A stretch of 6,951 bases of DNA from Clostridia bacterium (lineage in GTDB: Bacteria; Bacillota; Clostridia; Peptostreptococcales; Anaerovoracaceae), in assembly GCA_900766045.1 (NCBI GenBank), contig CAAFTW010000023.1, forward strand, positions 1 to 6,951. Direction: 5' to 3'. Position numbers and translations under genes: made by a program. Positions 4,840-6,951 of this stretch are shown piece by piece. A model generated the notes under the pieces. The model saw only the letters and a list, made by a program, of their open reading frames with translations. It ran no database searches and was not told where the DNA came from. Each line of letters starts with the position of its first letter. Within the stretch, counting starts at the first letter, position 1.

Positions 4840-6048
4840 TTACTTGCGGTTCTTCTCAACGATTTCAACAGTATCTCTTGCGATCATGAGCTCCTCGTTG
4901 GTCGGGATCAGCATGATGGTTACCGGAGAGTCATCTCTGGAAATGATGGCTTCCTTACCTCTGATCTTATTCTTTACCAGGTCGAGCTTGATGCCCAGGT
5001 TTCCGAGGTCGTTGCAGATGATGTCACGCATGGAGATGTCGTTCTCGCCGACGCCTGCTGTGAATACCAGTGCGTCCAGTCCGTTCATCTCTGCGATGAA
5101 TGCTCCGATGTATGCTCTTACCTTGTGAGCAAATACCTTCAGTGCCAGCTGTGCTCTCTCGTTTCCTTCCTCAGCAGCAGCCTCGATGTCTCTGAAGTCG
5201 GAAGAAATTCCGGAAATTCCCAGAACTCCGGACTTCTTATTCATAACTTCATTCATTTCCTCAGCAGACAGCTGCTCCTTCTCGGAAATGTAGGTTGTGA
5301 TGGACGGGTCGATGTCGCCGCAGCGTGTTCCCATTACCAGTCCCTCGAGCGGTGTGAAGCCCATGGATGTGTCGATGCACTTGCCTCTCTTGATGGCGGA
5401 AACGGATGCTCCGTTGCCCAGGTGGCAGGTAATGATCTTCATGTCGTCCAGACTTACGTTCATCATCTTGGAAGCTCTGTCAGCAACATACTTATGGGAT
5501 GTTCCGTGGAATCCGTATCTTCTTACGCCGTACTTCTCATAGTACTCATAAGGAAGAGCGTAGATATAGGACTCTGCCGGCATAGTCTGATGGAATGCAG
5601 TATCGAATACCGCTACCATCGGTGTGTTCGGCATCAGCTTCTGGCATGCTCGGATTCCCAGAATATTTGCCGGGTTATGCAGTGGAGCCAGCTCAGACAG
5701 CTCATCCAGATGAGTCAGTACTTCCTCATCGATCAGTACACTGTTTGCATAACGCTCACCGCCGTGTACGACTCTGTGGCCTACAGCGCCCAGCTCGCTC
5801 ATGTCATGCAGTACACCGTGCTCAGGGTCTACAATTGCATTCAGAACCTGCTCGATTGCTTCCTTATGTGTCGGCATCGGAACCTCGTTCTTCCACTTAT
5901 CATCGCTGCCGATCTTTGTGTGTGTAATAACAGAACCGTCCATGCCGATTCTCTCAACCAGTCCCTTAGCCAGCAGGTTTTCTCCGTCCATGTCCAGAAC
6001 CTGGTACTTCAGGGAAGAGCTTCCGCAATTGATTACTAATACTTTCAT
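4840..6048 (-). CDS. ackA: Acetate kinase
   Basis: Acetate kinase (EC 2.7.2.1) transfers phosphate between acetyl phosphate and ADP, yielding ATP and acetate, the final step of acetate fermentation in the cytoplasm. The 402-residue length is typical of the ASKHA-fold family. Visible motifs: NCGSSSLKY (7-15), GHRVVHGG (90-97), VFDTAFHQTMP (147-157, family signature), FHGTSH (180-185), HLGNGAS (209-215), GTRCGDIDP (240-248), AGVGEN (331-336) and PTNEE (382-386). Active-site residues Asn7, Arg92, His124, Asp149, His181, Arg242 and Glu385 match those known in the Methanosarcina thermophila enzyme, all but the first shifted by one. The ATG at 6048 has AGGAG seven bases upstream. It has its own promoter and terminator. 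The usual partner pta is not in the window. Propionate or butyrate kinase is less likely given the close acetate kinase match. Confidence 0.98.
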   Translation of the reverse strand: MKVLVINCGSSSLKYQVLDMDGENLLAKGLVERIGMDGSVITHTKIGSDDKWKNEVPMPTHKEAIEQVLNAIVDPEHGVLHDMSELGAVGHRVVHGGERYANSVLIDEEVLTHLDELSELAPLHNPANILGIRACQKLMPNTPMVAVFDTAFHQTMPAESYIYALPYEYYEKYGVRRYGFHGTSHKYVADRASKMMNVSLDDMKIITCHLGNGASVSAIKRGKCIDTSMGFTPLEGLVMGTRCGDIDPSITTYISEKEQLSAEEMNEVMNKKSGVLGISGISSDFRDIEAAAEEGNERAQLALKVFAHKVRAYIGAFIAEMNGLDALVFTAGVGENDISMRDIICNDLGNLGIKLDLVKNKIRGKEAIISRDDSPVTIMLIPTNEELMIARDTVEIVEKNRK

Positions 6049-6124
6049 CTGAAATCTCCTTTATCCTATTTTCGTGCAGAATCAAACTGCAGTACGTGCA
6101 TATAAGTTTTCCACATACGGTATT

Positions 6125-6154
6125 ATTATACTACCTGAAGGCAGGAATTTGCAA
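6125..6154 (-). promoter_or_regulatory. ackA: Promoter of ackA
   Basis: On the minus strand TTGCAA (6154-6149, four of six consensus bases) is followed after 18 bases by a perfect TATAAT (6130-6125). Transcription should begin near 6118, giving a leader of about 70 bases. The -35 box sits just past the argD stop codon. I found no convincing catabolite-response (cre) sequence. A weak inverted repeat TGCAG/CTGCA (6075-6079 and 6087-6091) lies in the leader. Confidence 0.7.
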
Positions 6155-6163
6155 CCATACACT

Positions 6164-6951
6164 TTACTTATCCAGCACCTTATGGAAGATCTTCAGCGCC
6201 TGATCGATCTCATCCTTTGTGATGGTCAGCGGCGGAAGCAGACGCAGGCGGCCGTGGGTGGTGATGGCCAGGACGCCGTTTTCGCAGAGTTCCTGGACTA
6301 CCTGTGCATAGTCTCTGGTCTTGAAATCGACACCGATCATCATGCCAAGACCGGACAGGGATTTTACTTCATCGATCTTCAGAAGCTCGCCGCGCAGATA
6401 GTCGGCCTTTTCTCTTACGTCTTTCAGGAAGGCGTCATCCATCTTGTCCAGGACGACATTTGCCCCTGCGCAGGCAGCCGGGTTCATACCGAAGGTGGAT
6501 CCGTGTTCGCCCGCGGAAAGGACGTCACAGGTCTTCTCATTGGTCAGCACACCGCCGATCGGAAGACCACCGCCGATGCCCTTCGCAAAGGATACGATGT
6601 CCGGCTTGAAGCCGTACTGCTCATAGGTAAAGAAAGTTCCCGTACGGCCGATGCCTGCCTGGACCTCATCATCGATAAACAGGATGTCGTTATCCTTACA
6701 CAGTCTTACTGCTTCATCCACGAACTCCTGATCCATCGCGATGACGCCGCCCTCGCCCTGTACCAGCTCCATGATGATGGCACACGGATTATGCTCGGCA
6801 ACCTGCTTTTTCAGGTCCTCCACATCGTTAATCTTCACGGGGAAGAATCCGGGAGTCAGCGGGCCGAACTTAGCGTCCATGCCAGGGTAAGATCCTGTGG
6901 ATGCCGTCTCGGAAATCGTCCGTCCGTGGAAGGATGTCTGCATGTAGAGAA
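6164..6951 (-). CDS. argD: Acetylornithine aminotransferase, partial (5' end outside)
   Basis: This is the C-terminal two thirds of a class III PLP-dependent aminotransferase, best matching ArgD, which converts N-acetylglutamate semialdehyde to N-acetylornithine in arginine biosynthesis. About 262 of an expected ~400 residues are visible. The frame is open through the right edge and the Met at 6943 is internal, preceded by Leu-Tyr. Counting from that Met: SFHGRT (4-9), VQGEGGV (61-67), FIDDEVQAGIGRTG (89-102, with the PLP-ring aspartate), FAKGIGGGLPIGG (119-131, Lys121 forming the Schiff base), and HGSTFGMNPAACA (147-159). No terminator separates it from ackA 115 bases downstream, so some read-through is possible. 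Ornithine, succinylornithine or 4-aminobutyrate aminotransferases are close relatives. Other arg genes would be needed to settle it. Confidence 0.88.
   Translation of the reverse strand, partial: LYMQTSFHGRTISETASTGSYPGMDAKFGPLTPGFFPVKINDVEDLKKQVAEHNPCAIIMELVQGEGGVIAMDQEFVDEAVRLCKDNDILFIDDEVQAGIGRTGTFFTYEQYGFKPDIVSFAKGIGGGLPIGGVLTNEKTCDVLSAGEHGSTFGMNPAACAGANVVLDKMDDAFLKDVREKADYLRGELLKIDEVKSLSGLGMMIGVDFKTRDYAQVVQELCENGVLAITTHGRLRLLPPLTITKDEIDQALKIFHKVLDK

Noticed and set aside
4769..5128. Plus-strand open frame of 119 codons across the ackA terminator and 3' end
   Set aside because: It begins inside the terminator stem and runs antisense through ackA. The Met/Ser-rich translation is an artefact of the reverse strand.
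5125..6039. Plus-strand open frame of 304 codons opposite ackA
   Set aside because: It is a shadow of the strongly codon-biased ackA gene, with no ribosome site or domain.

Overview
The window looks like chromosome from an anaerobic, fermentative Bacillota bacterium, most likely of class Clostridia. The evidence is strong GGAGG-type ribosome binding sites, a housekeeping promoter of perfect TTGACA/TATAAT type, a Clostridia-style stand-alone PqqD-like protein, and genes for lactate racemisation and acetate fermentation. Coding DNA is near 50% GC by eye, whereas bases 1-240 are only about 20% GC (48 of 240 counted). No rRNA, tRNA, CRISPR array, insertion sequence or phage gene was seen.

Layout. 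Bases 1-295 are a very AT-rich leader with a candidate promoter, a perfect 10-bp inverted repeat and a 12-bp perfect palindrome. A rightward unit follows (296-3010): an OPT-family peptide transporter, a PqqD-like protein whose start overlaps the transporter's end by 20 bases, and a small membrane-anchored protein of unknown function that starts with TTG. This unit converges on a leftward block in a 127-base gap holding three inverted repeats, one of which is a clear leftward terminator. The leftward block, in transcription order from the right edge, is argD (5' end outside the window), ackA with its own promoter and terminator, and larA with its own perfect consensus promoter, a leader of about 160 bases and its own terminator.

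How the genes fit together. AckA makes ATP from acetyl phosphate, the last step of acetate fermentation. LarA is a nickel-pincer enzyme that interconverts D- and L-lactate or a related 2-hydroxy acid, which would let either isomer enter or leave fermentation. ArgD belongs to arginine biosynthesis and is probably only a neighbour. The rightward unit suggests peptide uptake coupled to a peptide-binding PqqD/RRE-type protein, with no RiPP precursor or radical-SAM enzyme nearby. That pairing, with the unknown membrane protein, is the least explained part of the window. The enzyme genes themselves are ordinary and intact. The other notable signals are the palindromes around the larA and OPT promoters.
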